Of a stretch of 64,000 nucleotides of DNA, positions 7,946 to 18,947 are shown piece by piece. The notes beneath the pieces were generated by a model. That model saw nothing but the letters and a program-made list of their open reading frames with translations. It searched no databases and was not told the DNA's origin. Origin of the DNA: Peiella sedimenti (GTDB taxonomy: Bacteria; Pseudomonadota; Alphaproteobacteria; Caulobacterales; Caulobacteraceae); contig NZ_JAUKTR010000006.1 of the NCBI RefSeq assembly GCF_030504955.1, positions 62,001 to 126,000 of the forward strand, read 5' to 3'. Position numbers and translations under genes: made by a program. The first letter of the stretch is position 1. Each line of letters opens with the position of its first letter.

Positions 7946-9784
7946 CTAATCGCCACGCTTCTTGCGACCCCATCGGGACGGCCGCGCGCGCAGTGGCCAG
8001 GGCTCCGGCGGCGGCTCCAGAGGCGCCTCGGGGGGCTGCGCGACCAGCCTTTTCCTCACGCGCAGGTGGGTGAGGGGGCCATCCAGCAGGGCCAGCGCCG
8101 CCTCAGTGGCCGCACGCCCCGCCGCCACGGCCGGCTCAAAGGCCTTCCAGTCACGGATCTCGACCCCATCCAGGTTGGGTGAAACCAGGACGTCGACGGC
8201 TTGGCGCGCCGCCTTCACATCGCCCTCGCTGGACAGAGTGGCTGAGCGCATGAGGATCGAGACGATGGGCGGCCCCTGGCGCCACCGGCCCGAGCGGACC
8301 CAACGCCACGCGGAGGTCAGGCCGTCGACCGCCTCGGGCTGGACGCCGCGGGCGCGGGTGACGTCGACGCCGACGATGGGCCCCGCGTGTTCGGCGCGCA
8401 GCACGTCGGCCGGAAAGTTCTTCACCACCGCGCCGTCCACCAGCACCGCACCGCCCTGGATGACCGGCGGCATCACGCCGGGCAGGGAGATGGTGGCCCG
8501 CAGCGCCTCGCGCAGTTTGCCGCGCCTGTGGACGACGAAGCCGCCGTTGGTCAGGTCGGTCGAGACGCACAGCCAGGGCAGGGGCATGTCGCTGATCTCG
8601 ATATCGCCGAAATGCGTCTTCAGCAGCTGCTCGACTTTGCGCCCCTGAGTCATGGCCAGGATCGGCAGGGCTATGTCGGACAGCGGGCTAGCCTCGACGA
8701 ACGCCTCGCGGATCCGCGTCTCAAGCTCGGCCTGCGTCCAGCCCAGCGCAAGGCCCGCCGACACGATGGCCCCCATCGAGACCCCGGCGAAGACGTCGCA
8801 ATCGACTCCCGCCTCGCTGAGGGCCTTGGCGGCGCCGACATGGGCATAGGCGCGAGCGCCTCCGCCCGACAGCACCAGCCCCACCGCCGTGCCGGTCAAC
8901 AGGCGCGCCAGCCGCGCCTCGTCGGCGGCTTCGCCCTCGATCATGTGCAGCCAGCGCGCCGGCTGGATGGCGTCGAGCCAGGCGGGCGTGCCCTTGGGCG
9001 GCTGAGGTCCCCGGCGGATCAGGATCAGGTCGGTCAACCGCTCGTCGCCGGGCAGGGGCCTCGCCGCCGCCTTGCTGGCCGTCGGCCGGTCAGCCATGTC
9101 CGCCATGAGGAACAGCCGGTCCACCTGACGCCGGATGAAGTGGGCCCAGGCGCTCTCCTCGGTCTCGGCCACGTAGAGGATGACGTCGTAGTCGTCCTCG
9201 ATCGATGAGAACCACTCCGCCACCGAAGGCATGGCGTCCGAGCCGATCACCCGGGCCGTAAAGCCCAGCGCCTCCATCTCTGCGGCGATGCGGTCGACGA
9301 TGGGCCGGACCAGCGGCTCGCGCAGGCCGATGAAGCCGAACACGCTGGGTTCTGCGACGCCCGAGCCCTGGTCGCGGGCCCGACGGATCATCAGCCGCGC
9401 CATCTCGGTCATGACCTCAGGCTCTCGTCGGGCGGCTTCGAAGAAGGCGTCGCGGGGCAGGGCTAGAAGTTCACTGTCGCGCAGGGCCACGACGGTCGAG
9501 CTGTGCGGCGTGCCGGCCAGCAGGGACATTTCGCCTACAGGCTCGCCCGGGCGCACCACGCCGAGGAACTGAGACGGACGACCCTCTTCCCTCCTGAAGA
9601 CGCCCAGACGCCCCGCCTTGAGCAGGAACAGGGTCTCGGCGGCGTCCCCGGCGGAGAACAGGCGCTCGCCCCCGGTCAGCGAGAACCACGACGCCTGACC
9701 GCCCGGCGCGGCGCGATCTCCGGCCACGGCGAACAGGCGCGACAGCGCCGCCTCAAGGTTGTTGTCCTGACCCCGCTTCTTCAC
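7946..9784 (-). CDS. Cyclic-nucleotide-binding patatin-like phospholipase
   Basis: A 612-residue, NTE/RssA-like protein. An N-terminal cNMP-binding beta-roll covers about residues 25-135 (FSAGDAAETLFLLKAGRLGVF, GEPVGEMSLLAG), a linker domain follows, and the patatin hydrolase spans about 298-500. It has the oxyanion loop GGGARAY (307-313), nucleophile Ser336 in GVSMG and the dyad Asp450 in VDGAVV. The expected role is phospholipid or lysophospholipid acyl hydrolysis gated by a nucleotide or other ligand. The start is GTG at 9784; the gene faces liuB divergently. Confidence 0.88.
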   Translation of the reverse strand: MKKRGQDNNLEAALSRLFAVAGDRAAPGGQASWFSLTGGERLFSAGDAAETLFLLKAGRLGVFRREEGRPSQFLGVVRPGEPVGEMSLLAGTPHSSTVVALRDSELLALPRDAFFEAARREPEVMTEMARLMIRRARDQGSGVAEPSVFGFIGLREPLVRPIVDRIAAEMEALGFTARVIGSDAMPSVAEWFSSIEDDYDVILYVAETEESAWAHFIRRQVDRLFLMADMADRPTASKAAARPLPGDERLTDLILIRRGPQPPKGTPAWLDAIQPARWLHMIEGEAADEARLARLLTGTAVGLVLSGGGARAYAHVGAAKALSEAGVDCDVFAGVSMGAIVSAGLALGWTQAELETRIREAFVEASPLSDIALPILAMTQGRKVEQLLKTHFGDIEISDMPLPWLCVSTDLTNGGFVVHRRGKLREALRATISLPGVMPPVIQGGAVLVDGAVVKNFPADVLRAEHAGPIVGVDVTRARGVQPEAVDGLTSAWRWVRSGRWRQGPPIVSILMRSATLSSEGDVKAARQAVDVLVSPNLDGVEIRDWKAFEPAVAAGRAATEAALALLDGPLTHLRVRKRLVAQPPEAPLEPPPEPWPLRARPSRWGRKKRGD

Positions 9785-9844
9785 GGAACGGGATCATGGC
9801 GCCGATCTGGATTCGGCGCTCTCTTTTCGTGAGGGGCCGGGCGG

Positions 9845-9858
9845 GCTAAGCCAGCGCC

Positions 9859-9861
<3 letters not shown>
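9845..9861 (+). promoter_or_regulatory. Leaderless-type promoter: GCTAAG, 8 nt, ATG of liuB
   Basis: GCTAAG at 9845-9850 is exactly 8 nt from the ATG at 9859. No Shine-Dalgarno is present between them. The spacing is the same as at liuA, rlmE, DUF1489 and mutY. Confidence 0.5.
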
Positions 9862-11481
<1,620 letters not shown>

Positions 11482-11542
11482 AGTGGGCCTGCGTTAAGCG
11501 CGAGATCGTCGTGACGGCGGTTCAAAGGGTCAGGAGGAACAA

Positions 11543-11752
11543 GTGCGTCTGCACCTACCGCTGCCATTGTTCTTGTTGCGCCCAATCGTCAGGAAGAATC
11601 CTTGGCTTCTGGGGGACGATTTCTCCACACGTCGAAACACGACCATTGATCTTGGCCTATTCGGATTGGAGGTCGAGGCGGAGATGGAGCTTCTGCCAGA
11701 ACAGAAGTCGCGGCTCCGGGCCGAGGCTCATGCGGGCACCCTGTTCCGTTGA
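11543..11752 (+). CDS. Small hypothetical protein, 69 residues
   Basis: A GTG-started frame with a good RBS (AGGAGG at 11532-11537, 5-nt spacer). The product begins MRLHLPLPLFLLRPIV and ends with a charged stretch (EVEAEMELLPEQKSRLRAEA). No family is recognised. Base composition is less GC-biased than the neighbours, so it may be recently acquired or non-coding. It is the only feature between liuB and the DUF2200 gene; the rest of 11482-11773 shows nothing else. Confidence 0.45.
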   Translation: MRLHLPLPLFLLRPIVRKNPWLLGDDFSTRRNTTIDLGLFGLEVEAEMELLPEQKSRLRAEAHAGTLFR

Positions 11753-11773
11753 TCTTCCAACTCAGCGCTTGGC

Positions 11774-12160
11774 CTAACCTCTCGTCGCCCGGGCCGAGCA
11801 ATCGCTCCGCAACACCTTCTCTATCGCCCTCCCCTTGGCCACCTCGTCCACCAGTTTGTCCAGGTGGCGGACCTCGCGCATGAAGGGGTCCTCGATCTCC
11901 TCGACCCGATGGCCGCAGATCACGCCGGTGATCAGGAAGCGGTTCGGGTTCATGGCCGGCGCCTGATCAAAGAAGGCCTCGAACGTCGTCCCGTCGGCCA
12001 GCAGGGCCTCCAGCTTGCTCTGCGAATAGCCGGTCAGCCAGCGCGTGACCTCGTCCACCTCGGACTTGCCGCGCCCCTTCTTCTCGGCCTTGGCGATGTA
12101 ATGCCTGTAGACGGACGCCACGCTCATCTTCTTCAGGCGTTCGGCGGCGCTGACCGCCAT
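11774..12160 (-). CDS. DUF2200 family protein
   Basis: A 128-residue DUF2200 protein. The conserved run [65 protein letters not shown] is complete. The ATG at 12160 is chosen because family members start just before the MSxASVYxHY segment and because it lies 2 nt after the stop of the upstream lipoprotein gene, so the two are probably co-transcribed. The function of the family is unknown. Confidence 0.88.
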   Translation of the reverse strand: MAVSAAERLKKMSVASVYRHYIAKAEKKGRGKSEVDEVTRWLTGYSQSKLEALLADGTTFEAFFDQAPAMNPNRFLITGVICGHRVEEIEDPFMREVRHLDKLVDEVAKGRAIEKVLRSDCSARATRG

Positions 12161-12162
12161 GG

Positions 12163-12954
12163 CTAGCGCCCCGCGCCCAGTTCGAGCGCCAGGATCGGGT
12201 CGGTGCCTTCCACCTCGGCGCCGCGTCGAATCTCGACCGTTCCCGTGCCGTCGCGGGCGGCGTTGATCACATAGGTGAAGCGGCCCCTCGGGAAGAGGTA
12301 GCTGTCGGCCGCGCCCGTTCCCATCACCTCGCCGCCACGCAGCTCCAGCGAAGGGGTCGAGCTGCGCTGGCCGCCGTCCGGCCTGACCGGCTGGGCAGTA
12401 TCGGCGTCGGCGAAATTGAAGCTGCGGAAAACTAGGCCTGAGCCCGCCTCGTCGGTGATCAGAACGGTGCGGTGGCCGGTCACGGCCATCAGCCGCGTAT
12501 TGGCCAGCCAGCGGCATTCCAGCTCCTGATCCGCCAGCCGAACGCTGGTGACGGGCGGGGTGGTGGCGCTGTTCGGATCGGCCAGCACGCCGACACTGAG
12601 CCTGCGGATATGGCCGGCCTCGGCGCCGTCCAGCGTCAGCGAGCGGAAGACGCTGCCCGCGGCGCCTTCCTCAGCTCCCAGCTCATAGGCCTGGGCCGTG
12701 ACCCGATCGGGTGCGGTCTTGTCGATGCGCCGGATGCGCACCTGATCGCCCACCGGCTGCTCGGCGATCAGAACGACCGGCTGGTTGATCGCGTCGCAGA
12801 TGAACCAGGCCGGCGCGCTGAGGGCGGGGAGGGGCTGGGTCACGTCCTCGGCGGGCGTGGGCGCCGGGTCGCCGGCGCCGTCCGGCTGCGCGGGCTGGCA
12901 GCCCGCTAGGGTCAGTGTGGTCGACAGAGCCGTGATGACGCCGATCCGTGACAT
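12163..12954 (-). CDS. Hypothetical lipoprotein
   Basis: About 263 residues starting at MSRIGVIT, with a lipobox ending in Cys (LTLAGC) and an acidic, Pro-rich linker, then a beta-rich domain with three pairable cysteines. A start 5 codons upstream (12969) is equally open. No family is recognised; the periplasmic or outer-membrane location is the only confident inference. It is followed 2 nt later by the DUF2200 gene. Confidence 0.7.
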   Translation of the reverse strand: MSRIGVITALSTTLTLAGCQPAQPDGAGDPAPTPAEDVTQPLPALSAPAWFICDAINQPVVLIAEQPVGDQVRIRRIDKTAPDRVTAQAYELGAEEGAAGSVFRSLTLDGAEAGHIRRLSVGVLADPNSATTPPVTSVRLADQELECRWLANTRLMAVTGHRTVLITDEAGSGLVFRSFNFADADTAQPVRPDGGQRSSTPSLELRGGEVMGTGAADSYLFPRGRFTYVINAARDGTGTVEIRRGAEVEGTDPILALELGAGR

Positions 12955-12998
12955 GCCTGACCTTCTCATCAGCGGCCTGGGCGGAGTAGATAAGGCCC

Positions 12999-13847
12999 AT
13001 GACCAATCCTATCGTTGATCCGCTGGTTGAGAACCCCACGCCGGGCGTGGACCTGGAATCGGGCGGCCCGGTGCTGCTGGACGCCAGCCCGTCGGGCGTA
13101 GCCTTCGTCACCATCAACCGCCCCGCCAAGAAGAACGCCTTCAACGCCGAGACCATCAACGCCCTGCGGGAGGCGTTCGAGACCCTGCACGGCGCGGACC
13201 ACGTGCGGGTGGTCTTCCTGCGCGGCGCGGGCGGGACCTTCTGCGCGGGCGCCGACCTGGAATGGATGCGCGACGCGGTCGAGTGGTCAGAGAGCGACAA
13301 CCGCACCGACGCCATGGAGCTGGCGCTGATGCTGAAGGCGCTGCGCGACGTGCCGGCCCTGACCTGCGCCATCGTGGAGGGCGCGGCCATGGGCGGGGGC
13401 GCGGGCCTGGTGGCCGCCTGCGACATGGCCGTGGCGGTGGACGGGGCCAAGTTCGCCTTTTCCGAGGTGCGGCTGGGCCTGATCCCAGCCACCATCGCGC
13501 CCTATGTGATCGAGGCGGTGGGCCCTCGCACCGCACGTCGCCTGTTCACCTCGGCCAATGTCTTTGATGCCGAGGCTGCGCGTGACTTCGGGCTGGTGGA
13601 TGCGGTGTTGCCTGAAGCCTCGTCGATCCAGGGCTTCGTGGATCAGCTGTCGTCCCTGACCAGCGCCTGCGCGCCGGGCGCGGTGGGCGACGCCAAGCGC
13701 CTGGTCAACGACATCGCCGGCAAGCCGCTGGATCACGATCTCATGCACGAGACCGCCCGCTGCATCGCGCGCGCCCGCGTCTCGGACGAGGGGCAGGAAG
13801 GCGTGCGCGCCTTTCTGGAGCGCCGCAAGCCTAGCTGGTTCGTCTGA
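12999..13847 (+). CDS. liuC: Enoyl-CoA hydratase family, probable methylglutaconyl-CoA hydratase
   Basis: A 282-residue crotonase-fold enzyme. Oxyanion segments are RPAKKNAFNAE and FCAGADLEWM (about residue 80-90); the active-site region AAMGGGAGLVAACDMAV carries the GGG turn and the FAFSEVRLGLIPATIAPYV helix, typical of methylglutaconyl-CoA hydratase. It would hydrate 3-methylglutaconyl-CoA to HMG-CoA. Its place between liuB and liuD supports that assignment over a generic hydratase. GATAAG lies 4 nt before the ATG, so the leader is very short or absent. Confidence 0.85.
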   Translation: MTNPIVDPLVENPTPGVDLESGGPVLLDASPSGVAFVTINRPAKKNAFNAETINALREAFETLHGADHVRVVFLRGAGGTFCAGADLEWMRDAVEWSESDNRTDAMELALMLKALRDVPALTCAIVEGAAMGGGAGLVAACDMAVAVDGAKFAFSEVRLGLIPATIAPYVIEAVGPRTARRLFTSANVFDAEAARDFGLVDAVLPEASSIQGFVDQLSSLTSACAPGAVGDAKRLVNDIAGKPLDHDLMHETARCIARARVSDEGQEGVRAFLERRKPSWFV

Positions 13848-13850
13848 TCC

Positions 13851-14795
13851 ATGGCCGCGGAGGGGGGTGCGGCCGCACCGAAGCCGAAACGGACGCGGCG
13901 GGCGGCCAAGCCTAAGGGGCCTGCTTGCGCCAACTGCGGGACCGAGCTGGTCGGCGCCTACTGCCATGGCTGCGGGCAGAAGGCGCACCTGCATGACCGC
14001 CTCAGCCACCTTTTCGAAGAACTGATCGAAGGCATCGCCCATTTCGACGGCCGCATCTGGAAGACCTTGCCGCGGCTGGCGATCGACCCCGGCGGACTGT
14101 CGCGCGACTGGATCGCCGGAAAGCGGACGCGTTACGTGGCGCCGCTGCACCTGTTTCTGTTCGCGGTCTTTCTGTTGTTCCTGATCCCGACGGTCACGGG
14201 TCAGCGCCTGATCGACTTCGGAGAGGCCTCGCGGATCGAGCGCACAGAAGGCGTGGATCAGGGCGGGCTCACCTTCAGGCTCGACACCGGCGAGGAGGGG
14301 CAGGGACAGCCGGTCGTCGCTGAAAACCGCATGCCGACCGAAGCCGAGATCGCTGAGGCGCCCTGGCTGGTGCGGGCCGTGGTGAAAGGCGTGAGCAAGC
14401 TCACATCTGATCCGCACTATTACGGCTATAAGATTGAAACTCTTGCCTATAAGCTGTCCTTTCTGCTGGTGCCCCTGTCCATGGGCGTCTTGGCCCTGCT
14501 GATGCTCTTCAAGCGGGAGGTGACCGCCTATCGGCACGGGGTAGTGTCGCTGTACGGCCTGGCCTTCGCGGTGCTGGTCATCATCCTTCTGGTGCTGCTG
14601 CCCTCGCCGGTGTCGGGCTGGCTGTTCTGGCCGGCGATGATCTTCCTCATGGTCCACGCGGTCCGCCACCTGAAGGACGCCTATCCCATCTCGTGGCCCG
14701 GAGCGGTGCTGAGGGGCCTGTTCCTGGCCATCATGACCGCCACGGTGTTCGGTCTGTTCATCGCAGGCGTAGTCGCGCTGGGCGTGGCGGGTTAA
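13851..14795 (+). CDS. DUF3667 membrane protein with zinc ribbon
   Basis: A 314-residue protein. A Lys/Arg-rich N-terminus is followed by a four-cysteine zinc ribbon (CANCGTEL...CHGCGQK, about residues 24-43), the DUF3667 stretch LSHLFEELIEGIAHFDGRIWKTL, and four or more membrane segments (about 100-118, 198-218, 232-250 and 255-275, plus a last one near 295-312). The function is unknown. It begins 3 nt after liuC and ends 9 nt before liuD, so it sits inside a liuC-liuD transcription unit. Confidence 0.82.
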   Translation: MAAEGGAAAPKPKRTRRAAKPKGPACANCGTELVGAYCHGCGQKAHLHDRLSHLFEELIEGIAHFDGRIWKTLPRLAIDPGGLSRDWIAGKRTRYVAPLHLFLFAVFLLFLIPTVTGQRLIDFGEASRIERTEGVDQGGLTFRLDTGEEGQGQPVVAENRMPTEAEIAEAPWLVRAVVKGVSKLTSDPHYYGYKIETLAYKLSFLLVPLSMGVLALLMLFKREVTAYRHGVVSLYGLAFAVLVIILLVLLPSPVSGWLFWPAMIFLMVHAVRHLKDAYPISWPGAVLRGLFLAIMTATVFGLFIAGVVALGVAG

Positions 14796-14804
14796 GAGGC
14801 GCCC

Positions 14805-16859
14805 ATGTTCACCTCCGTCCTGGTCGCCAATCGCGGCGAGATCGCCTGCCGCGTCTTTCGCACCGCCCGCGCCATGGGCATTCGCACGGTCGCCGTCTAT
14901 TCCGAGGCTGACGCCGACGCCCTGCACGTGCGCGAGGCCGATGAGGCCGTCCTGATCGGCCCGGCCGCGGCCCGCGAATCCTATCTGGTCCCTGAGAAGA
15001 TTCTGGCCGCCGCGAAGCAGACCGGCGCGGAGGCCATCCACCCGGGCTACGGCTTCCTGTCCGAGAACGCGGAGTTCGCCGAAGCGGTGACCAAGGCCGG
15101 GCTGGTCTGGATCGGCCCGCCGCCCTCAGCCATCCGCGCCATGGGCCTGAAGGACGCCGCCAAAGACCTGATGGACAAGGCTGGCGTGCCCGTGACGCCG
15201 GGCTATCTGGGCGCCGACCAGTCGGAAAAGACCCTGGCCGCCGAGGCCGCGCGCATCGGCTATCCGGTGCTGATCAAGGCCGTGGCCGGGGGCGGCGGCA
15301 AGGGCATGAAGCGCGTGGACCGGGCCGAGGACTTCCTCGCCGGCCTCACCAGCGCCCAGCGTGAGGCCAAGGCGGCCTTCGGCGACGACCGGGTGCTGCT
15401 GGAGACCTACATCACCCGCCCGCGCCATATCGAGGTGCAGGTGTTCGGGGACGGGCAGGGCAATGTGGTCCACCTGTTCGAGCGCGACTGCTCGCTGCAG
15501 CGCCGCCACCAGAAGGTCATCGAGGAGGCCCCGGCGCCGGGCATGGACGCCAAGACGCGCGAGGCCGTCACCTCCGCCGCCGTCCGCGCCGCCAAGGCCG
15601 TGAACTATGTGGGCGCCGGCACGGTGGAGTTCATCGCCGACGCGTCGGAGGGCCTGAAGCCGGACCGGGTCTGGTTCATGGAGATGAACACCCGGCTCCA
15701 GGTGGAGCATCCGGTCACCGAAGCCGTCACCGGCGTCGATCTGGTCGAATGGCAGTTTCGCGTTGCCGCCGGCGAGCCTCTGCCGCTGAAGCAGGACGAG
15801 ATCACCCTGAACGGCTGGGCCATGGAGGCCCGCCTCTACGCCGAGGACCCTGAGAACGGCTTCCTGCCCTCCATCGGCGCCCTGAACCATTTCGTTCTGC
15901 CGCCCGCTGATGATCCCCTCGATCTCGAGGGGGACGAGAAGGCGACGCTGCGCGTCGACGCCGGCGTGGAGGAGGGCGGAGAGGTCAGCCAGTTCTATGA
16001 CCCCATGATCGCCAAGCTGATCGTCCACGCCGAGACGCGCGAGGGCGCCGCCACACATCTGGCGGACGCCTGCCGCGAGGTGGAGGTCTGGCCGATCCGC
16101 ACCAACGCCGCTTTTCTGGCGCGGTGCCTGGATCATCCGCGCTTTGTGGCCGGCGATGTGGACACGGCCTTCATCGGCGCTGAGGGCGAGACGCTTCTGG
16201 CGCCTTGGACTCTGGACGAGGCGGGGGCCGCCGCAGCGGCTGGAGCCCTGCTGCGACAGGGGCTAGAGGCGTTCGCGGATCCGGACGATCCATGGCACGG
16301 CGCCTCGGCTGCGAGCGGATTCCGTCTGAACGCCCGGCCGGGCTTCAGCATCCCCGTCCGGGCCGAAGGTTTCACGCATACGGTTCGAGTGGACGCGGCG
16401 GCCGACGGCGGATGGCGGGTGAATGTCGAGGGGGAGTCGCAGACCCTGTCCTTCTTCCCCGGCGACAGCGCCCAGGAGGACTGGTTCCGGCCCTCAGTGA
16501 CGCTCGCGCCCGACCAGCCGCCCGTCAGCTATGCCTGGATGCCTGAGGAGCAGGCCGTTGTCCTGTTCCGCGAGGGCCGCGCCTGGCGCATCGACGCCCG
16601 TCCAAGGGCTGCGGCCGCCGCCGCCGCCTCGGACGGCTCTCTCCGCGCGCCCATGCCGGGCAAGATCGTCGCCGTTCCGGCCAAGCCCGGCGATAAGGTG
16701 GGCAAGGGCGCGCCGGTGATCGTGCTTGAAGCCATGAAGATGGAGCACGCCCTGACCGCCCCCTTCGCCGGGGTGGTGGCCGAGGTCTCCGCCTCGGTGG
16801 GCGATCAGGTGACCGACGGCGCGGTGCTGGCGGTGGTGGAACGCGAGCCTGACGCTTAA
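14805..16859 (+). CDS. liuD: 3-methylcrotonyl-CoA carboxylase alpha subunit (biotin carboxylase/carrier)
   Basis: 684 residues. The biotin carboxylase domain (1-450) has the ATP-grasp glycine loop AVAGGGGKGMK and the catalytic EMNTRLQVEHPVTE. A BT/linker region spans about 460-600. The C-terminal biotinyl domain carries EAMKMEH with biotin on Lys645. It carboxylates biotin with ATP and bicarbonate for LiuB. Its stop overlaps the convergent ABM gene by 4 nt. Confidence 0.94.
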   Translation: MFTSVLVANRGEIACRVFRTARAMGIRTVAVYSEADADALHVREADEAVLIGPAAARESYLVPEKILAAAKQTGAEAIHPGYGFLSENAEFAEAVTKAGLVWIGPPPSAIRAMGLKDAAKDLMDKAGVPVTPGYLGADQSEKTLAAEAARIGYPVLIKAVAGGGGKGMKRVDRAEDFLAGLTSAQREAKAAFGDDRVLLETYITRPRHIEVQVFGDGQGNVVHLFERDCSLQRRHQKVIEEAPAPGMDAKTREAVTSAAVRAAKAVNYVGAGTVEFIADASEGLKPDRVWFMEMNTRLQVEHPVTEAVTGVDLVEWQFRVAAGEPLPLKQDEITLNGWAMEARLYAEDPENGFLPSIGALNHFVLPPADDPLDLEGDEKATLRVDAGVEEGGEVSQFYDPMIAKLIVHAETREGAATHLADACREVEVWPIRTNAAFLARCLDHPRFVAGDVDTAFIGAEGETLLAPWTLDEAGAAAAAGALLRQGLEAFADPDDPWHGASAASGFRLNARPGFSIPVRAEGFTHTVRVDAAADGGWRVNVEGESQTLSFFPGDSAQEDWFRPSVTLAPDQPPVSYAWMPEEQAVVLFREGRAWRIDARPRAAAAAAASDGSLRAPMPGKIVAVPAKPGDKVGKGAPVIVLEAMKMEHALTAPFAGVVAEVSASVGDQVTDGAVLAVVEREPDA

Positions 16860-17242
16860 CTCAGGCCTTGGCCGCCCAAGGGTTCGGTCTCGATGTGAGT
16901 GTCGAAGCCGGCGATCAACGGCCGGCCCCGCGCGATCGCGTCCCGCACTTGGGGCAGCTCCAGCGAAGCGCGATGGCTGTCGGCGGAGTCCCATACCTCA
17001 GTGACCCAGAGGGCGTCCGCGTCGGCCGGGTCGCGCGCGACGATATAGCTGAGGCAGCCCGGCATGCCGCCGGTGCCCTCGAGAAGAATTGCGGCCAATT
17101 CGTCGCGCCGCCCGGGCTGTGCGCGCATCCTGCCGATGAGTCCGTACATGCTCGTCTCTCCGAGGGACGTGGGGGCAAGGCCGCACAGGGCCAGGCCCAG
17201 CCCAGCGGCCAGCGTTTCGCGGCGGTTGCTCTGCATGCCCAC
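16856..17242 (-). CDS. ABM-domain quinol monooxygenase-like protein
   Basis: A small antibiotic-biosynthesis-monooxygenase (YgiN-like) ferredoxin fold: YGLIGRMRAQPGRRDELAAILLEG, CLSYIVARDPADADALWVTEVWDS. The longer reading (128 aa) begins with SNRRETLAAGLGLALCGLAP, which looks like a Tat signal with the RR pair. An internal ATG at 17149 has a GGAGAGACGAGC leader and would give a 97-residue cytoplasmic form, the usual family length. Both starts are possible. Confidence 0.75.
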   Translation of the reverse strand: MGMQSNRRETLAAGLGLALCGLAPTSLGETSMYGLIGRMRAQPGRRDELAAILLEGTGGMPGCLSYIVARDPADADALWVTEVWDSADSHRASLELPQVRDAIARGRPLIAGFDTHIETEPLGGQGLS

Positions 17243-17293
17243 AGACTAGCGCCTCAGCGGCGTTTCGTCCGCCGTGACGTGAGCCGATTCCGT

Positions 17294-17310
17294 GTTAAGG
17301 CGCGGCCATG
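17294..17310 (+). promoter_or_regulatory. Leaderless-type promoter: GTTAAG, 8 nt, ATG of DUF1489
   Basis: GTTAAG at 17294-17299 lies 8 nt before the ATG at 17308 and there is no Shine-Dalgarno. The last 15 nt through ATG are identical to those at liuA. Confidence 0.5.
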
Positions 17311-17706
17311 CCGCTCCATCTGATCAAGCTGTGCGTGGGCGTCTCTGACGTCGCCTGGCTGGAGAGCCGAGCCCGGCGGGGCGGCGAGCTGATCGTGCAT
17401 ACGCGCATGACGCCCAAGCGCGCCGCCGAGGTCGAGGAAGGCGGCTCCCTCTACTGGGTGATCAAGGGTCAGGTGGCCTGTCGCCAGCCCATCGCGTCGA
17501 TCGACACCAGGGGCGAGGGCAAGGCCTCGCGCTGCGAAATCCGGCTGGAGCCCGTGGTCATCCGCACCGCGCCGCTGGGCCGGCGGCCCTTCCAGGGCTG
17601 GCGCTATCTGGAGGCCAAGGACGCGCCGGTGGACTTGTCTCGCGCCGAAGCCACCGACCTGCCTGATGATCTGGTGCGCGAGTTGCGCGAACTCGGGGCC
17701 TGGTAG
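17308..17706 (+). CDS. DUF1489 family protein
   Basis: A 132-residue alphaproteobacterial protein: MPLHLIKLCVGVSD, TRMTPKRAAEV, GSLYWVIKGQVACRQ, RPFQGWRYL, LPDDLVRELRELG. These match DUF1489 end to end. The function is unknown. It ends 4 nt before the convergent adhesin-E-like gene. Confidence 0.9.
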   Translation: MPLHLIKLCVGVSDVAWLESRARRGGELIVHTRMTPKRAAEVEEGGSLYWVIKGQVACRQPIASIDTRGEGKASRCEIRLEPVVIRTAPLGRRPFQGWRYLEAKDAPVDLSRAEATDLPDDLVRELRELGAW

Positions 17707-17710
17707 GCGG

Positions 17711-18895
17711 CTACATTCCCGGAACCGCGCCGGCCGCAATGGCTTCATCGACGCAGGCGCCCAGGGCCGTGTCATGGGCCCCGGCGTCTCGCGCCTTGGC
17801 GGCGCGCACGGCGGTCAGGGCGCGTTGAGCGCCATCGTCGCTGAGCTGCGCCCGCTCGCTCCACCAGTCACGAATGAACCAGCTGGGCCCGGCGACATGG
17901 CCCGTCGCGGCCGACTCCTCGATCATCAGCTCCATGGCGCCGAGGCAGTAGACGGCCTTGGGCAGCGTTTCTTCGCCAGGGCTTCGGGCGATGGGCAGAT
18001 CCCGCTGCTGGCGATAGGCGGCCAGGAAGGCCTGCGGCTCGACGGGAGGGGTCCACGCGCCGCCGCCTAGGGGGGTCGTGCAAACCATCTTCAGGACGTG
18101 TCGGGCGAGGGCGTTGGACGGCGGCGTCCATCGCGTGCCCGTTCCATTGGTGGTGGGCTCGCCCGCAGCGTTGAAGTAGTGCGCCTCGTCCAGACGCGAA
18201 AGTCCGTCGGCGCAGTTCACCGTATGCCGCATGGTCCAGTAGGCGGAACCGTCCTGCCGGTCCCGCGGCTCAAAGAAGATAGACGCGTAGGTGGCTTCAT
18301 CGCCCTCGCGCCGGATGGTGGACAGGTCCACGAGCTTCACGCCGGTCCAGGTCCCGGCGTCCGGAACCTGACGCACGGCGCCGTTTGCGGAGATCGATCG
18401 CTGCAGCGCCGCCTCGGTGTCCTCGGCTCGCCAGCCAGACGCCTGCGCCTCGTCGGCGGCGGCAAGCGCCAGCCTCCATTGACCCTGAGCGGCGGCCGTC
18501 CGTCCCAGCTCGGCATAGGCGTCGCCCAGATCCGCATGGAAGATGGGATCGATCGCCAGCGTGTGGTGGCCCGGACCCGTCAACCCCTCCAGAATTTCCG
18601 CCGCATCGCCATAGCGGCCCTGTCGGAAACGCAGCCAGGCGCGCGCGTGCTCGACCCACCGCCGCTCGGATCCCCGGGCGGCCTCGGCGACGCCGTCGAG
18701 CTCAGACTCAAGCGCCGCCAACTCGGGCTGGAAGTCCAGCGCGCGCTGGTCCACCCGCTGGCGCCAGGCGCGCGTGCAGGCGACGATGTCGGCATCCGCG
18801 GCGCAGGAGAACCGAGGCGCTTCCGTCGTAGGAGCGGCTGATCCGCCCAAGGCAACGATCGCGACGGCGAGAGCAAGCATGACGAACTCCGACAA
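17711..18895 (-). CDS. Secreted protein with a TPR-like half and an adhesin-E-like domain
   Basis: 394 residues with an N-terminal signal sequence (cleaved around residue 20). The first half is helical and Ala-rich with tetratricopeptide-like segments (RWVEHARAWLRFRQGRYGDAAEIL, HADLGDAYAELGR). The stretch from about residue 183 to 275 (WTGVKLVDLSTI...TVNCADGLSRL...VLKMVC) has the layout of the surface-adhesin E domain. The C-terminus carries three further cysteines. The role is unknown; an envelope or surface location is expected. Confidence 0.65.
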   Translation of the reverse strand: MSEFVMLALAVAIVALGGSAAPTTEAPRFSCAADADIVACTRAWRQRVDQRALDFQPELAALESELDGVAEAARGSERRWVEHARAWLRFRQGRYGDAAEILEGLTGPGHHTLAIDPIFHADLGDAYAELGRTAAAQGQWRLALAAADEAQASGWRAEDTEAALQRSISANGAVRQVPDAGTWTGVKLVDLSTIRREGDEATYASIFFEPRDRQDGSAYWTMRHTVNCADGLSRLDEAHYFNAAGEPTTNGTGTRWTPPSNALARHVLKMVCTTPLGGGAWTPPVEPQAFLAAYRQQRDLPIARSPGEETLPKAVYCLGAMELMIEESAATGHVAGPSWFIRDWWSERAQLSDDGAQRALTAVRAAKARDAGAHDTALGACVDEAIAAGAVPGM

Positions 18896-18947
18896 CTAAA
18901 CGCTCAAGCTGTTGAACGTGGACGGATTTTCGCGTGACCGCAACCGC

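Noticed and set aside
13287-15041. 584-codon minus-strand frame over liuC, DUF3667 and liuD
   Set aside because: Antisense to strong homologues; no RBS or domain.
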